NCBI RefSeq assembly: GCF_003057875.1
Contig: NZ_PYXZ01000006.1
Span: 1-64,000, forward strand
Origin: Nocardioides currus
Lineage (GTDB): Bacteria > Actinomycetota > Actinomycetes > Propionibacteriales > Nocardioidaceae
Length of the DNA: 64,000 bases
Direction of reading: 5' to 3'
Positions 34,666-43,776 of this stretch are shown one piece after another; positions within the stretch are counted from its first letter, which is position 1; each line of letters opens with the position of its first letter. Below the pieces are notes generated by a model, which searched no databases, had not been told where the DNA came from, and saw only the letters and a program-made list of their open reading frames with translations. The translations under genes were made by a program, and so were the position numbers.

Positions 34666-35364
34666 GTGACGACGAGTGAGTGGGTCGCGAGCCTCTCCGC
34701 CGAGCGGGCGTCGCTGACCCGGGCCAGCACGGCCGGCCGGGTGGCGGAGATCCTGCGCGCGCACATCACCGAGGGCCGGCTGCTGCCCGGCACCCGCCTG
34801 TCCGAGGAGGACATCGGCAGTGCCCTGGGCGTCTCGCGCAACACCCTGCGCGAGGCCTTCCGGTTGCTGACGCACGAGCGTCTGCTCGTCCACGAGTTCA
34901 ACCGTGGGGTGTTCGTACGCCGCCTGAGCGTCGCCGACGTCCACGACCTCTACCGCTTCCGCCGCATCCTCGAGGTGTCGGCGATCCGCCAGGCCGCGCG
35001 GCTCGACGCGGCGACCCGCGATGCCCGCCTCGACCTCGTGCGCCAGGCGGTCGAGGAGGGCGAGCACGCCGGTGCGGAGTCGCGCTGGGTCGACGTCGGC
35101 ACGGCCAACATGCACTTCCACCAGACGGTGGCCGCGCTCGCCGACAGCCCGCGCGTCGACGAGGCGATGCAGCACGTGCTCGCCGAGCTGCGGCTGGTCT
35201 TCCACGTCATGGGCGCGCCCCAGACGTTCCACGAGCCCTACCTCGCCGACAACCGGCGGATCCTCGACCTGCTCGTCGCCGGGTCGTGGGACGCGGCGGC
35301 GGATGCGCTGGACGACTACCTCGGGGTCGCCGAGGCCCAGCTGGTCGAGGCCTACACCGGCTGA
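34666..35364 (+). CDS. GntR-family (FCD-type) regulator of the 5-oxoproline cluster
   Basis: The N-terminal winged helix reads GRVAEILRAHITEGRLLPGT, then RLSEEDIGSALGVSRNTLREAF. The all-helical FCD domain follows (DLYRFRRILEVSAIRQAARL, MHFHQTVAALA, with metal- or ligand-binding Asp/His positions). The length is 232 aa. I chose the GTG at 34666 because of the leaderless promoter and because the earlier in-frame ATG lies within the operator. It is divergent from the NRAMP-pxp operon and probably represses it in response to a carboxylate such as 5-oxoproline; the ligand is inferred from context. In B. subtilis the equivalent cluster uses the IclR-type KipR instead. Confidence 0.86.
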   Translation: MTTSEWVASLSAERASLTRASTAGRVAEILRAHITEGRLLPGTRLSEEDIGSALGVSRNTLREAFRLLTHERLLVHEFNRGVFVRRLSVADVHDLYRFRRILEVSAIRQAARLDAATRDARLDLVRQAVEEGEHAGAESRWVDVGTANMHFHQTVAALADSPRVDEAMQHVLAELRLVFHVMGAPQTFHEPYLADNRRILDLLVAGSWDAAADALDDYLGVAEAQLVEAYTG

Positions 35365-35375
35365 TCTGCCAGTGG

Positions 35376-36062
35376 CTACCCCGGGGACGACCGCGGCAGC
35401 CGGTGGCTCTCGAGCGGTACGCCGCCGGCGAGGTGCTCGAGGGCGATCGCGCGCGCGGCGGCGGGGTGGACGTCGCCGTACCAGACGTCGTCGGGCTGGA
35501 CGCTCACCACCGGCGCCTGGTTGCACGGGAACTGGCAGCCGGTGTGGGTGATCAGCAGGTCGTCGTCGCCGAGGCCGGCCTCCATCGTCGCCAGCACGAG
35601 CGCGCGCATCGTGTCCTCGCCGCCCTGGGCCGTGCAGCGCGGGCCGCGGCAGACCAGCACCTGCCGGCGGTGGCCGCCGACGTCCTCCCAGGCCGCCGAC
35701 GTGAGGCCCGGCTCGGAGCCGGTGATCGGCTTGACCTCCGCGACGACGTCATCGATCGAGGACAGCGACGACGCCAGCCGCGTCGCGACCTCGAGCGTCG
35801 GCCGCTCGCCCGACCGCTCGCGCCACCAGTGCCCGGCGATCCGCCGCAGCCACGAGTGCGCGGGCGCGAGGGGACCGAGGTCGACTCCGACGAGCGTGAT
35901 CCGTCCGACGCCGAGGTCCGCCAGCCGCGTCAGCTCGCGTGACAGCGACGGGTCGCCCATCTGCAGGAAGGCCACGCTCGCGCCGCGATCCGCGGCCGCC
36001 GAGAGCAGTGACTCGCGGCGGTCGACGTCGGTGACGGACATGCCGACCAGGACGAGGGTCAC
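35376..36062 (-). CDS. CbiX-like domain fused to a thioredoxin-like (2Fe-2S) ferredoxin domain
   Basis: Two halves are visible in 228 aa. The N-terminal half follows the CbiX/SirB chelatase layout ([37 protein letters not shown]). However, the usual catalytic GHGS reads GMSV, so the metal-inserting His is missing. The C-terminal half is a thioredoxin-like ferredoxin with Cys ligands in VLVCRGPRCTAQGG and THTGCQFPCNQAPVV. It is the last gene of the cobN operon, GTGA-overlapping cobU. A redox role in corrin metal chemistry, such as cobalt reduction before adenosylation, would fit but is inference. Chelatase activity is doubtful. Confidence 0.77.
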   Translation of the reverse strand: MTLVLVGMSVTDVDRRESLLSAAADRGASVAFLQMGDPSLSRELTRLADLGVGRITLVGVDLGPLAPAHSWLRRIAGHWWRERSGERPTLEVATRLASSLSSIDDVVAEVKPITGSEPGLTSAAWEDVGGHRRQVLVCRGPRCTAQGGEDTMRALVLATMEAGLGDDDLLITHTGCQFPCNQAPVVSVQPDDVWYGDVHPAAARAIALEHLAGGVPLESHRLPRSSPG

Positions 36063-36583
36063 AGCCGGATCACCCGCCCGGCAACGACGAGGTGCACCTC
36101 GTCGCACGCCGTCGCGACCCGCTGGTTGACCGTCCCGAGCAGGTCGCGGAACAGGCGCCCGGAGCGGTGGGACGGGACGACGCCCAGCCCCACCTCGTTG
36201 GTCACGAGCACCACGTCGGCGCGGGTCGCCAGCACGGTCACCACCTGGTCGAGCAGCCCGTCGACGAAGAGTCCGACCTCGTCGGAGGGGGCGTCCCAGA
36301 GCCGGCGCTCGTCGAGGACGGCGGTCAGCCAGGTGCCCAGGCAGTCGACGAGCACCGGCCCGCTGCGGTCCAGCGCCGCGGCCAGGTCGTGCGTCTCGAC
36401 CGTCGTCCAGGTCGCCGGTCGCCGCAGCTGGTGCGCGGCGATCCGCACGGCCCAGTCGGGGTCGGGGTCCTCGGCGGTGGTGGGGCCCGGGGCGACGTAC
36501 GACACGGACGACCGGTCGGCAAGCAGCGCTTCGGCGTGCCGCGACTTCCCCGACCGGACCCCGCCGGTGACCAGCACCCTCAT
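36059..36583 (-). CDS. cobU: adenosylcobinamide kinase/guanylyltransferase CobU
   Basis: CobU (CobP) phosphorylates adenosylcobinamide and then transfers GMP to give adenosylcobinamide-GDP for CobS. The 174-aa protein starts with a P-loop, [19 protein letters not shown]. It has the guanylylated-His region [16 protein letters not shown] and the DCLGTWLT and [20 protein letters not shown] blocks typical of the family. The ATG overlaps the cobK stop (ATGA). Cytoplasmic. Confidence 0.94.
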   Translation of the reverse strand: MRVLVTGGVRSGKSRHAEALLADRSSVSYVAPGPTTAEDPDPDWAVRIAAHQLRRPATWTTVETHDLAAALDRSGPVLVDCLGTWLTAVLDERRLWDAPSDEVGLFVDGLLDQVVTVLATRADVVLVTNEVGLGVVPSHRSGRLFRDLLGTVNQRVATACDEVHLVVAGRVIRL

Positions 36584-37299
36584 GTCAGCTCCTCGATCCA
36601 TCGGACGGCGTCGGCGACCTCGTGGACGGTCCGCACCCCGGCGGGCGCGGGTGGGCGGCGTACGACGACGACGGCCACGCCGAGCTCGGCGGCCGCCTCC
36701 AGCTTGGGCCGGGTGAGGTCGCCGCCCGAGTCCTTGGTGGCGAGCACGTCGGTGCCGTGCTCGCGCATGACGGCGAGCTCGGCGTCGAGCGAGTAGGGGC
36801 CGCGGTCCGTGACCAGCTGCCACGACGGGGGCAGGGGAGCGTCGGGCACGTCGACGACGCGCGCCAGCACCGGGAGCGCACCGAGCGGCGGTACGAACGC
36901 GGCGAGCTGTTGGCGTCCGATCGTGAGGAACGGCCGCTCGCCGAGGGAGGCGGTCGTGGTCGCCGCGGCGTCGTGGCTGTCCACGACGTGCCAGGACGGG
37001 TCGGCCGGCCACCCCGGCCGCTCGAGCCGGAGCAGCGGGACGTCGGTGCAGGCGGCCGCCGCGTTGGCCGAGATGCCGCGGGCGAACGGGTGGGTGGCGT
37101 CGATGACGGCGTCGTAGTCGGTCAGGGCCTCGCGGAGCCCGTCGGCTCCACCGAAGCCGCCGATCCGGACCGTGCCGACCGGCAGTCTGGGCCGCGCGAC
37201 CCGGCCGGCGAGCGAGGACGTGACGTCGACGTCGGCGTCCACGAGCCGGGCCGCGAGGTCACGCGCCTCGCCGGTGCCGCCGAGCAGGAGCACCCTCAT
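36580..37299 (-). CDS. cobK: precorrin-6A reductase CobK
   Basis: CobK reduces precorrin-6A to 6B with NADPH. The 239-aa sequence has [18 protein letters not shown] at the N-terminus, [39 protein letters not shown] and a late [16 protein letters not shown]. These are the hallmarks of the CobK/CbiJ family; the CobF partner in the operon indicates the aerobic version. The start overlaps the cobQ stop as ATGA. Confidence 0.94.
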   Translation of the reverse strand: MRVLLLGGTGEARDLAARLVDADVDVTSSLAGRVARPRLPVGTVRIGGFGGADGLREALTDYDAVIDATHPFARGISANAAAACTDVPLLRLERPGWPADPSWHVVDSHDAAATTTASLGERPFLTIGRQQLAAFVPPLGALPVLARVVDVPDAPLPPSWQLVTDRGPYSLDAELAVMREHGTDVLATKDSGGDLTRPKLEAAAELGVAVVVVRRPPAPAGVRTVHEVADAVRWIEELT

Positions 37300-38771
37300 G
37301 CCGCACCTCCGGGCGGAAGGACCGGGAGACCGGACGGCGCGCCGTCGCGGGCCAGGCACAGCAGGGCGTCGACGTCGAGGTGCTCCTCGACGAGGTCGCC
37401 GAGCAGGTCGAGCCGACGCTCTCGCGCGGCCGGGAACGACACCGTGGACGGCGCGAGGCGCAGGGTCTCGGCGAGGAAGGCCCGGCGCAGGTCGTCGCCC
37501 TCGAGGCTGCCGTGCCACATCGTCCCGAACACCGGCCCCGAGCGGGCGCCGCCGAGGAACTCCTCGCCCGAGCCCACGCCGACCCGCCCGTGGTGGATCT
37601 CGTAGCCGGACGCGGGCGCGCCCAGCGCCGTACCCTCCGGGAGGCGGAGCACCTTCTCGGTGCCGAAGGTGGTGCTCACGTCGAGCAGCCCGAGCCCCGG
37701 GACCGTGCAGGGCTCGCCCTCGACCCCGAGCGGGTCGCTGACGACCATGCCGAGCATCTGGAAGCCGCCGCAGATCCCGAGGACGGGCCCGCCGCGCTCG
37801 GCGTGCGCCACGATCGCGCGGTCGAGTCCACGCGAGCGCAGCCACGCGAGGTCGCTGATCGTGGCGCGGGTGCCGGGCAGCACGACCAGGTCGGCGTCCG
37901 CGAGGTCACGCGGATCGGCGGCGAAGACGACGTCGAGGTCGGGCTCGAGGCCGAGCGCGTCGAGGTCGGTGAAGTTGCTGATGCGCGGGAGCCGGACCAC
38001 GGCGACCTTGCGGGCACTCCCGCCGGTCGCGCGGCGCCCGTCGAGGTCGAGCGCGTCCTCGGAGTCGAGCCACAGCGACGGGTCCCACGGCAGCACGCCG
38101 TACACCCGCCGCCCGGTCAGGGACTCCAGCGAGGCGAGCCCGGGGGAGAGGAGCGCGGGGTCGCCGCGGAACTTGTTCACCACGAACCCCGCCACCAGCG
38201 CCTGGTCCGCGGGCTCCAGCAGCGCGACCGTCCCGAACATCGCCGCGAACACCCCGCCCCGGTCGATGTCGCCGACCACGACCGTCGGCAGGCCGGCGTG
38301 CCGGGCGAGCCCCATGTTGACGTAGTCGCCGGCGCGCAGGTTGATCTCGGTCGGGCTGCCCGCACCCTCGGCGACCACGACCTCGAAGCGCGAGGACAGG
38401 TCGTCGTACGCCGCGTGGGCGGCCTGCGCCAGGTGTCGCCGGCCGGTCTCCCAGTCGGACGACGAGACCGACCCCGCGGGCTGCCCCATCAGCACGACGT
38501 GGCTGCGCCGGTCGGAGCCGGGCTTGAGGAGGACGGGGTTGATGGCGGGCTCGGGCGTCACCCGCGCGGCCAGCGCCTGCACCCACTGCGCCCGCCCGAT
38601 CTCGGCGGTCGTGCCGTCGGGCCCGGCGCAGACCATCGAATTGTTGGACATGTTCTGAGCCTTGTACGGCGCCACCTCCACACCACGGCGCGCGAACGCG
38701 CGGCACAACCCGGTGGTGACCACGGACTTGCCGGCGTCGGAGGTCGTGCCGGCGACCAGCAGCCCGCTCAT
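37296..38771 (-). CDS. cobQ: cobyric acid synthase CobQ
   Basis: CobQ amidates the b, d, e and g carboxylates of adenosylcobyrinic a,c-diamide using glutamine and ATP. The 491-aa protein has the P-loop-like [44 protein letters not shown] and [10 protein letters not shown]. The C-terminal glutaminase half carries the nucleophile in [11 protein letters not shown] and a catalytic His in [10 protein letters not shown]. It fits CobQ rather than MurT/GatD. The start overlaps the stop of the 2H-phosphoesterase gene upstream (ATGA). Confidence 0.95.
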   Translation of the reverse strand: MSGLLVAGTTSDAGKSVVTTGLCRAFARRGVEVAPYKAQNMSNNSMVCAGPDGTTAEIGRAQWVQALAARVTPEPAINPVLLKPGSDRRSHVVLMGQPAGSVSSSDWETGRRHLAQAAHAAYDDLSSRFEVVVAEGAGSPTEINLRAGDYVNMGLARHAGLPTVVVGDIDRGGVFAAMFGTVALLEPADQALVAGFVVNKFRGDPALLSPGLASLESLTGRRVYGVLPWDPSLWLDSEDALDLDGRRATGGSARKVAVVRLPRISNFTDLDALGLEPDLDVVFAADPRDLADADLVVLPGTRATISDLAWLRSRGLDRAIVAHAERGGPVLGICGGFQMLGMVVSDPLGVEGEPCTVPGLGLLDVSTTFGTEKVLRLPEGTALGAPASGYEIHHGRVGVGSGEEFLGGARSGPVFGTMWHGSLEGDDLRRAFLAETLRLAPSTVSFPAARERRLDLLGDLVEEHLDVDALLCLARDGAPSGLPVLPPGGAA

Positions 38772-39292
38772 CGGCCCCACCGCCACGTCCGCAGCACCCG
38801 GCAGTCGTCGTTGGCCCACCACTGCAGGTCGACCCGGTCGACCCGGGTCGTGACGGGCAGGTCGAGCTCGGCGCCCAGGCCCTCGACGCTGGCGCCGGTC
38901 GCCCGGTGGTCGAGCGTGAGGTGCGGGACGACCTCGGGGTAGCGACCCTCGTAGGGCGGGGTCTGGGGGAACGCCTCGGCGAGGCGCGAGGTCATGCGGG
39001 CCAAGGGTGCCGCCGGCTCGGGCCGGAGGTGGAGGATGCCGTCGGGGAACTCGCCGAGCGTCGCCAGCCGGACGTCGAACGCGGGCTCCGAGGCGAGCAC
39101 CCGCTCCACCGTCTCCAGGTCCCGCGCGGTGGGCTCGTCGAGCCACGGGCCGAGCAGGGTGATGTGGGCGTGGACGAAGGCGGGGTCGGTGGAGACGTAG
39201 GAGTCGTCGTAGCGCGCCGTGCGATCGCGGACCACGGCGTCGAGCTCGGGCACCGGGACCACGATGACCGAGTGGCCGGGGCGACGGCTCAT
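38768..39292 (-). CDS. 2H phosphoesterase (2'-5' RNA ligase-like) inside the cob operon
   Basis: The 174-aa protein carries the two HxT motifs of the 2H phosphoesterase/2'-5' RNA ligase superfamily, AHITLLGP (from about residue 42) and VPHLTLDH. These frame the active site for 2',3'-cyclic phosphate or 2'-5' bond chemistry. There is no signal peptide. It overlaps both neighbours by 4 nt (cobF stop and cobQ start), so it is translated as part of the cobN operon. No known cobalamin step needs this chemistry, so its presence may be incidental or point to an unassigned step, for example on nucleotide-loop intermediates. The start at 39292 is set by the ATGA overlap. Confidence 0.82.
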   Translation of the reverse strand: MSRRPGHSVIVVPVPELDAVVRDRTARYDDSYVSTDPAFVHAHITLLGPWLDEPTARDLETVERVLASEPAFDVRLATLGEFPDGILHLRPEPAAPLARMTSRLAEAFPQTPPYEGRYPEVVPHLTLDHRATGASVEGLGAELDLPVTTRVDRVDLQWWANDDCRVLRTWRWGR

Positions 39293-39996
39293 GCCGGCGC
39301 CCGGAGCAGGCACACGTCCATCACCCAGCCGGCGGCATCGCGGGCGCGCTCACGCGCGGGCTCGAGCGAGTCGACGACGTCGGCGATCCGGCCGGCCAGC
39401 AGCTCCTCGGAGTCGGTGCCGAGGTTGGCACCCCACCAGATCGACCAGTCGTCGAGCCCGGTCAGGTCGAGGGTGCGCGACAGCATGACCACGAGGTTGG
39501 TCTGCCCGGCGGCCACGTCGTCCTGCAGGCGACGCGCGGTCGTCACGTGCACCGGCTGCCCGACGCCGTGCAGCACGATCCGGTGCCGGGCGGCGAGCAG
39601 CTGCGGCGCACTGATCCCGGGGACCACGTCGAAGTCGATGCCCAGCGACTCGACGATGCGGATGGTCGAGTCGTACGTCGACGGGTCGCCCCACACCAGG
39701 AACCCCGCGGTCCCGCCACGCTCGCGCAGCACCGTGTCGTACGCCGCGACGCGGGCCGCGTGCCAGTCGCGGACGGCGCCGGGGTAGTCGGCCGGGTCAT
39801 CGCGTTCGCGGGGAGGGTCGGGGACCGCGACCACCTCGACGCCGTACGACGCAGCGATCGAACGGCGGACGGCGAGCAGCCCGTCGGCGTCGTTCTTCGA
39901 GGCCGCGATCACGTAGTCGCAGGACCGGATCGCCTCGGCCGCCTCGGCCGTGACGTGCTGCGGCCCCATCCCGACGCCGACGACCCGGATCCTCAC
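39289..39996 (-). CDS. cobF: precorrin-6A synthase (deacetylating) CobF
   Basis: CobF methylates C1 of precorrin-5 with loss of acetate, a step specific to the aerobic cobalamin route. The 235-aa tetrapyrrole methylase has VRIRVVGVGMGPQHVTAEAA, CDYVIAASKND, FLVWGDPSTYDSTIRIVESL and DFDVVPGISAPQLLAA. Its presence shows that the organism uses the oxygen-dependent pathway, consistent with BluB and CobN. The GTG start overlaps the cobN stop. Confidence 0.94.
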   Translation of the reverse strand: MRIRVVGVGMGPQHVTAEAAEAIRSCDYVIAASKNDADGLLAVRRSIAASYGVEVVAVPDPPRERDDPADYPGAVRDWHAARVAAYDTVLRERGGTAGFLVWGDPSTYDSTIRIVESLGIDFDVVPGISAPQLLAARHRIVLHGVGQPVHVTTARRLQDDVAAGQTNLVVMLSRTLDLTGLDDWSIWWGANLGTDSEELLAGRIADVVDSLEPARERARDAAGWVMDVCLLRAPA

Positions 39997-42900
39997 GAGC
40001 CGTCGTCCTCCAGGTCGCCCTCGACCTCGAGGTAGACCGCCTGCATCGCGGCCATCACGTCCGGGTCGGGCGACTCCCACAGCCCGCGGTCCGCGGCCTC
40101 GTGGAGGCGCTCGACGATGCCGCGCAGGGCCCACGGGTTCGACGTGCGCAGGAACTGCTGGTTGGTCTCGTCGAGGACGTACTCCGTCGCGAGCTTCTCG
40201 TACATCCAGTCGTGCACGACGCCGGCCGTCGCGTCGAAGCCGAAGAGGTAGTCGACGGTCGCGGCGAGCTCGAACGCGCCCTTGTAGCCGTGGCGCTGCA
40301 TGGCCGCGATCCAGCGCGGGTTGACCACGCGGGAGCGGAAGACGCGCGCGGTCTCCTCGGCCAGGCTGCGCGTGCGGACGGCGTCGGGCGTGGTCGAGTC
40401 GCCGACGTAGGCCTTCGGGTCGGAGCCGGTCAGCGCCCGCACCGTCGCGACCATGCCGCCGTGGTACTGGAAGTAGTCGTCGGAGTCGGCGATGTCGTGC
40501 TCGAGGCTGTCGATGTTCTTCGCCGCCACCTTGATCCGGCGGTAGTTGGCGCGCATGTCGTCCGCGGCCGGTGCCCCGTCGAGGTCGCGGCCGTAGGCGA
40601 AGCCGCCCCACGCGGTGTAGACCTCGGCGAGGTCGTTGTCGTCGCGCCACGAGCCCGACTCGACGACCTGGAGGATGCCGGCGCCGTACGACCCGGGCTT
40701 CGACCCGAAGATGCGCGTCGTGGCCCGGCGCTCGTCGCCGTGGTCGGCCAGGTCGGCGCGGGTGTGGGCCCGGACGTAGTTGTCCTCGTCGGCCTCCTCC
40801 AGCTCGGCCACCATCCGCACGGCGTCGTCGAGCATCGCGACCACGTGCGGGAAGGCATCACGGAAGAAGCCGGAGATCCGCACCGTGACGTCGATCCGCG
40901 GGCGGCCGAGCTCGTCCAGCGGCACCACCGTCAGCTCGCGCACGCGACGCGACTCGGCGTCCCACTCGGGGCGTACGCCGAGGAGCGCGAGCACCTCGGC
41001 GACGTCGTCGCCGGAGGTGCGCATCGCGGAGGTGCCCCACACCGACAGACCGACCGAGGCGGGGTAGGCGCCGGTCTCGTCGAGGTAGCGCTGCACCAGC
41101 GACTCGGCCATCGCCTGGCCCGTCTGCCACGCCAGCCGCGACGGCACCGCGCGCGGGTCGACGGTGTAGAAGTTGCGACCCGTCGGGAGGACGTTGACCA
41201 GGCCCCGCAGCGGCGACCCGCTCGGGCCGGCGGCGATGAAACCGCCGTCGAGGGCGTGCAGCACGGCGGTCAGCTCGTCGGCGGTGCCGGCGAGCCGCGG
41301 GACGACCTCGGTCGCGGCGAAGGCCAGCACCCGCTGCACCTCCGTGTCCGGGTGCAGGTCGAGCGCGGCGGCCGGGTCCCAGCCCGCCTTCTCCATCTGC
41401 TCGACCAGACCGCGGGCCTGGGCCTCGAAGGCATCGACGTCCGCCCCCGTGGCAGCGTCGACGTCGACGAGGCCCAGGGCCGCGCGGAGGCCGGGGACGG
41501 CGTTGCCGACCCCGCCCCAGACCTGGGCTGCGCGCAGGATCGCGAGCACCAGGTTGACCCGTGGTTCCCCGACGGGCGGCTCCCCGAGGACGTGCAGTCC
41601 GTCGCGGATCTGCGCGTCCTTGATCTCGCAGAGCCAGCCGTCGATGTGCAGGATGAAGTCGTCGAAGTCCTCGTCGTCGGGCCGCTCGTCGAGCCCGAGG
41701 TCGCGGTGCAGCTCGGCCGCCTTCATCAGCGTCCAGATCTCGCCGCGGACGGCCGGCAGCTTGGCCGGGTCCATGGCCGCGATGTTGGCGTGCTCGTCCA
41801 GCAGCTGCTCGAGGCGGGCGATGTCGCCATACGCCTCGGCCCTGGCCATCGGCGGGACCAGGTGGTCGACGATCGTCGCGTGGGCGCGGCGCTTGGCCTG
41901 CGCCCCCTCGCCTGGGTCGTTGACGAGGAAGGGGTAGATGAGCGGCAGGCTGCCGAGCGCGGCGTCGGTGCCGCAGCTCGCGGAGAGGGCGGCGTTCTTG
42001 CCGGGCAGCCACTCCAGCGACCCGTGCTTGCCGAGGTGCACGACCGCGTCCGCCCCGAATCCCCCGTCCTCGACAGCACTGCCGATCCATCGGTAGGCGC
42101 CGATGTAGTGGTGGCTCGGCGCGAGGTCGGGGTCGTGGTAGATCGCGACCGGGTTCTCCCCGAAGCCGCGGGGCGGCTGGATCAGCAGCACGACGTTGCC
42201 CGCCACCAGCGTCGCGAGCACCAGCTCGTCGTCGTCGTTGACGAACAGCTTCCCGGGCGCCGGGCCCCACGCCTCGACCATCGCGGAGCGCAGGTCCTCG
42301 GGCAGGTCGCGGGTCCACTCGTCGTACGCCGCAGCGCTGATCCGCACGTGCGCGTCGGTGAGCTGCGCGCTGGTCAGCCACTCCTCGTCCTGGCCGCCGG
42401 CGGCGATCAGCGCGTGGATGAGGGCGTCGCCCTGCTCGGTGTCGGTGCCGTCGCGACCGAGGATCTCGACCACGGCGTTGTCGGTGCCGAGGTCGTAGCC
42501 CTCCGCTGCCAGCGTGCGCAGCAGCCGGATCGCGGAGACCGGGGTGTCGAGGCCGACGGCGTTGCCGATGCGGGCGTGCTTGGTGGGGTAGGCCGAGAGC
42601 ACGAGGGCGAGCTTCTTCTCGGCGTTGGGCAGCGAGCGCAGGCGGGCGTGCTTGACGGCGATGCCCGCGACCCGGGCGCAGCGCTCGGCGTCGGCGACGT
42701 AGTGGGGGAGCCCGTCCTCGTCGACCTCCTTGAAGGAGAACGGCGCGGTGATGATCCGGCCGTCGAACTCCGGGATCGCGATCTGGGTCGCGGAGTCGAG
42801 CGGCGAGACGCCGTCGTCGGAGGCCTCCCACTCGGCGCGGCTGCTGGTCAGGCACAGTCCTTGGATGATCGGGATGTCGAGCGCGGCCATCCGGGCGACG

Positions 42901-43601
42901 TCCCACGCCTCGTCGTCGCCGCCGGCGCTGGCCGTCGACGGCACGCTGCCGCCTGCGGCGAGCACGGTCACGACGAGCGCGTCGAGGGTGCCGAGGGCGT
43001 CGAAGAGGTCATCGGGCGCGGAGCGCAGCGAGCCCGCGAAGATGGGTACGCCGACGGCCTGGCCGGTCGCGTCCACCGCATCGGCGAGGGCGTGGGCGAA
43101 GGCGGTGTTGCCGCTCGCCTCGTGGGCGCGGTAGTAGAGCACCCCGATCCGCGGGAGCGCCTCGTCGACCGCGGGCCGCGCGGCGTACCCCCACTGCGGC
43201 AGCACCGCCGGCGCCTCGAACCCCTCACCGGTCAGCAGGACCGTGTCGGAGAGGAAGGCGTGCAGCTGGCGCAGGTTGTCCGGGCCGCCCTCGGCGAGGT
43301 AGCGGTGGGCCTCGGTCGCGACGCCCATCGGCACCGACGAGAGCTCCATCAGCTCGGCGCTGGGCTGCTGCTCCCCGCCGAGCACGATGACCGGCTGGCC
43401 GGTCGCGGCGATGCGGGTGAAGCCCGAGCAGAGGTCCTGCGGGGAGCCCAGCAGGCGGCCGACGACGAGGTCGCAGCCCTCGATCACCTCGGCCATCGAC
43501 TGGTGACCGGGACGGGCCGGGTTGGAGAGCACCCAGTCGGCGCCGGAGGCCCGGGCGCTGAGCAGGTCGGTGTCGGACGTGGACAGCAGGGCGATGCGCA
43601 C
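39993..43601 (-). CDS. cobN: cobaltochelatase large subunit CobN
   Basis: CobN binds hydrogenobyrinic acid a,c-diamide and inserts cobalt with help from an AAA+/vWA partner, here probably the protein at 21154. The 1,202-aa length is typical. Family features include VLALSAYPTKHARIGNAVGL-type sequence near residue 340, AVVHLGKHGSLEWLPGKNAA, NRNPFTVDP-equivalent LPTGRNFYTVDPRAVPS and RIFGSKPGSYGAGILQVVES. Cytoplasmic. The GTG start is preceded by GGAGGA. It is the first gene of a seven-gene, 4-nt-overlapping operon behind the third cobalamin riboswitch. Confidence 0.96.
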   Translation of the reverse strand: MRIALLSTSDTDLLSARASGADWVLSNPARPGHQSMAEVIEGCDLVVGRLLGSPQDLCSGFTRIAATGQPVIVLGGEQQPSAELMELSSVPMGVATEAHRYLAEGGPDNLRQLHAFLSDTVLLTGEGFEAPAVLPQWGYAARPAVDEALPRIGVLYYRAHEASGNTAFAHALADAVDATGQAVGVPIFAGSLRSAPDDLFDALGTLDALVVTVLAAGGSVPSTASAGGDDEAWDVARMAALDIPIIQGLCLTSSRAEWEASDDGVSPLDSATQIAIPEFDGRIITAPFSFKEVDEDGLPHYVADAERCARVAGIAVKHARLRSLPNAEKKLALVLSAYPTKHARIGNAVGLDTPVSAIRLLRTLAAEGYDLGTDNAVVEILGRDGTDTEQGDALIHALIAAGGQDEEWLTSAQLTDAHVRISAAAYDEWTRDLPEDLRSAMVEAWGPAPGKLFVNDDDELVLATLVAGNVVLLIQPPRGFGENPVAIYHDPDLAPSHHYIGAYRWIGSAVEDGGFGADAVVHLGKHGSLEWLPGKNAALSASCGTDAALGSLPLIYPFLVNDPGEGAQAKRRAHATIVDHLVPPMARAEAYGDIARLEQLLDEHANIAAMDPAKLPAVRGEIWTLMKAAELHRDLGLDERPDDEDFDDFILHIDGWLCEIKDAQIRDGLHVLGEPPVGEPRVNLVLAILRAAQVWGGVGNAVPGLRAALGLVDVDAATGADVDAFEAQARGLVEQMEKAGWDPAAALDLHPDTEVQRVLAFAATEVVPRLAGTADELTAVLHALDGGFIAAGPSGSPLRGLVNVLPTGRNFYTVDPRAVPSRLAWQTGQAMAESLVQRYLDETGAYPASVGLSVWGTSAMRTSGDDVAEVLALLGVRPEWDAESRRVRELTVVPLDELGRPRIDVTVRISGFFRDAFPHVVAMLDDAVRMVAELEEADEDNYVRAHTRADLADHGDERRATTRIFGSKPGSYGAGILQVVESGSWRDDNDLAEVYTAWGGFAYGRDLDGAPAADDMRANYRRIKVAAKNIDSLEHDIADSDDYFQYHGGMVATVRALTGSDPKAYVGDSTTPDAVRTRSLAEETARVFRSRVVNPRWIAAMQRHGYKGAFELAATVDYLFGFDATAGVVHDWMYEKLATEYVLDETNQQFLRTSNPWALRGIVERLHEAADRGLWESPDPDVMAAMQAVYLEVEGDLEDDGS

Positions 43602-43624
43602 GGCGTGTTCCTCCTCCGGGGTTC

Positions 43625-43748
43625 TCGCCCCGGCTATCGGTCGGATGAGCCGCGGGGAGTGTCTGGCTGGACCCCTCCCGTCAGGGAGTGGTCGTCACAG
43701 TGGCGGAACCGCCCCGGAGTCGCACCGGGTTCCTCGTGTCCTTGGCTC
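43625..43748 (-). ncRNA. cobalamin riboswitch 3
   Basis: Read on the minus strand, the core GGAACCCGGTGCGACTCCGG is followed by GGCGGTTCCGCCACTGTGA, then by the B12 box GTCCAGCCAGACACTCCCC (about 43656-43674). It lies directly upstream of cobN and should turn off the cobN-to-ferredoxin operon at high cobalamin. TACTGT at 43755-43760 is a candidate -10 box for its transcript. Confidence 0.92.
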
Positions 43749-43776
43749 GACGCCACAGTAGTGGAGACTGGGCGAC

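Noticed and set aside
36580..37845. Upstream extension of cobK to 37845
   Set aside because: The extension is Arg/Ala/Pro-rich and antisense in character within cobQ; the ATGA overlap with cobQ fixes the true start at 37299.
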